Assembly (NCBI GenBank): GCA_929200515.1
Contig: CAKNAD010000037.1
Span: forward strand, 1-15,665
Source: Candidatus Gorgonimonas leptogorgiae
Lineage (GTDB): Bacteria > Pseudomonadota > Gammaproteobacteria > Pseudomonadales > Endozoicomonadaceae
Reading direction: 5' to 3'
Length of the DNA stretch: 15,665 nucleotides
Shown here: positions 14,507 through 15,665 of the stretch, one piece after another
How positions within the stretch are numbered: position 1 is the first letter of the stretch
Layout: each line of letters opens with the position of its first letter
The notes under the pieces: generated by a model
Seen by the model: the letters and a program-made list of their open reading frames with translations, nothing else
What the model was told of the DNA's origin: nothing
Databases searched by the model: none
Translations under genes and position numbers: made by a program

Positions 14507-15665
14507 ATGCAACCTATAAATAATATAACTGACATTAACTCGGTAGCTTCTACAGAAACTATTAGTCTGCCAATAAATAATTCACTATCAGTTAATACTG
14601 CACAGTTAGGTGTAGCAATTAATACTAGACAAATAGTAAATTATGACAGAATAGAATATACAGCAAGTGAATTTATGGAGTTATTAGCAAGTAATAATTT
14701 GCCAAAGAAACCCATTTATGTTGAAGGCGATATTGTTATAGATAATAATACCGAAATAACCCAATTACCAGAAAACTTAACTATTACTGGTGAATTACAA
14801 TTAAATGCATGCCCTAATATAAAATCAATTCCTACAGGTCTACGATCAAATAAGTTAGTAATTAAGAGCTGCGAAAAGCTTGAAGAATTTGCAAAAAATA
14901 TTGAAATAGATTCGTTGGAGGTGGGTTCATGTAACTCTTTATATACATTTGGTGATACAATTGTAAATACTAATATTTTATTAGCTAATTGCGATTCAAT
15001 AACCTCTTTACCTAAACTTAGTAATAGTATACAAAATATATCTATTTTGATTGTTCATAAATTAATTTTACCAGATAATCTACAAATTCAAGGTAATCTG
15101 TATTTATTTAATTATATTGACAGTAATTTTTTAGGTGAAAATATGGAAATAGGGGGTGACTTTTTTCTTGACTCTGCAAGAAATTTAACTAAATTACCAG
15201 ATAGACTAAGGGTTGGAGGCGATATCTCTATATCAAATTGCCCTAACCTTAGATCTTTACCAGATTTCTGGCTAGAAGATATCCCAAATAATTTGCCTGT
15301 AACTCCAGAAAACCACCATGTTTTAAGTATAAGTAGAACTGCAATTTTAGATGGCGAAATTAGGCATTATAACAGTATCACTCCTGAATATATAGGGGTT
15401 ATAGGATATCAAGTTATAAAAGTTACTTCAGAATATACAGTTGAAGATTTAATAAAGTCTTGGCAGGCTTTCTGTAACAATAAAGATATTATAGAAATAA
15501 CAGATATTACCGCTACAGAACGTAGCGATTTACGACAGTTTTTGTATAAAGCAGCTGAAACAGCTTCTGCTATAAATGAAAATACTAAACAATATTTTGC
15601 TAATCAAATCATAAATATTTTAAAACTAATAGCAAATAATAAGGAAATTAAACAACAAGCTTTAT
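14507..15665 (+). CDS. LRR protein with N-terminal part of a NEL-type E3 ligase domain (partial, runs off the right edge)
   Basis: The frame is open from ATG 14507 for 386 codons to the window end. A stop at 14495-14497 leaves no upstream start. There is no signal peptide. Residues 72-290 are leucine-rich repeats of the form L.vgGdi.IsnCPNLrsLPd, followed by an LRR-cap-like FWLEDIPNNLPVTPENHHVLSIS stretch broken in my quote by position (about 262-285). Residues 311-386 match the start of the NEL domain: SWQAFCNN, LRQFLYKAAETA, IINILKLIANNKEIKQQAL. The same order occurs in the 2308-4023 protein, a clear paralog. The window ends roughly ten residues before the expected catalytic CxD motif, so activity cannot be judged. 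The gene starts two nt after the last stop of the tnpB remnant and has no Shine-Dalgarno site, so its promoter must lie in or beyond IS-derived DNA. Predicted role: translocated host-directed effector. Confidence 0.8.
   Translation, partial: MQPINNITDINSVASTETISLPINNSLSVNTAQLGVAINTRQIVNYDRIEYTASEFMELLASNNLPKKPIYVEGDIVIDNNTEITQLPENLTITGELQLNACPNIKSIPTGLRSNKLVIKSCEKLEEFAKNIEIDSLEVGSCNSLYTFGDTIVNTNILLANCDSITSLPKLSNSIQNISILIVHKLILPDNLQIQGNLYLFNYIDSNFLGENMEIGGDFFLDSARNLTKLPDRLRVGGDISISNCPNLRSLPDFWLEDIPNNLPVTPENHHVLSISRTAILDGEIRHYNSITPEYIGVIGYQVIKVTSEYTVEDLIKSWQAFCNNKDIIEITDITATERSDLRQFLYKAAETASAINENTKQYFANQIINILKLIANNKEIKQQAL

Overview
The window is AT-rich (by eye around 30% GC), with long genes, non-ATG starts and a decayed IS fragment. 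A giant autotransporter ending in an outer-membrane barrel with a C-terminal Phe makes the host Gram-negative. Leucine-rich-repeat proteins with eukaryote-directed ubiquitin-ligase-like domains point to a host-associated, probably obligately intracellular bacterium. A Rickettsiales-like alphaproteobacterium is my best guess, but nothing here fixes the taxonomy.

Layout. Positions 1-2053 (minus strand) hold two tandem paralogs of a membrane-anchored M28-type metallopeptidase: a complete one (2053 to 581) and the first 143 codons of a second (429 to the left edge). Each has its own matching promoter and ribosome binding site. Positions 2308-12885 (minus strand) hold a 2950-residue autotransporter followed, after a 9-nt gap, by a 571-residue LRR protein. 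That protein carries a NEL-type (IpaH/SspH) E3-ligase fold without the catalytic cysteine and ends in a U-box-like module. Positions 12886-13141 are a divergent promoter region. Positions 13142-13819 (plus strand) encode an unrecognised exported protein with two CX4C pairs. Positions 13925-14504 are a decayed IS200/IS605-type element with a stem-loop and a broken tnpB. From 14507 to the right edge (plus strand) is a second LRR-NEL gene, cut by the window just before its catalytic motif would appear.

How the genes may work together. The products look like a host-interaction set: a very long surface beta-helix, two predicted LRR effectors aimed at host ubiquitination, exported peptidase-like proteins and a small secreted protein. 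The adhesin and first effector are probably co-transcribed. The most notable points are the apparent exchange of E3 chemistry in the 2308-4023 protein (dead NEL plus U-box-like tail), the autotransporter's repeat array locked at exactly 342 bp, and the peptidase that keeps most metal ligands but has Lys in place of the catalytic Glu. All functional assignments rest on reading motifs by eye; no database search was possible.
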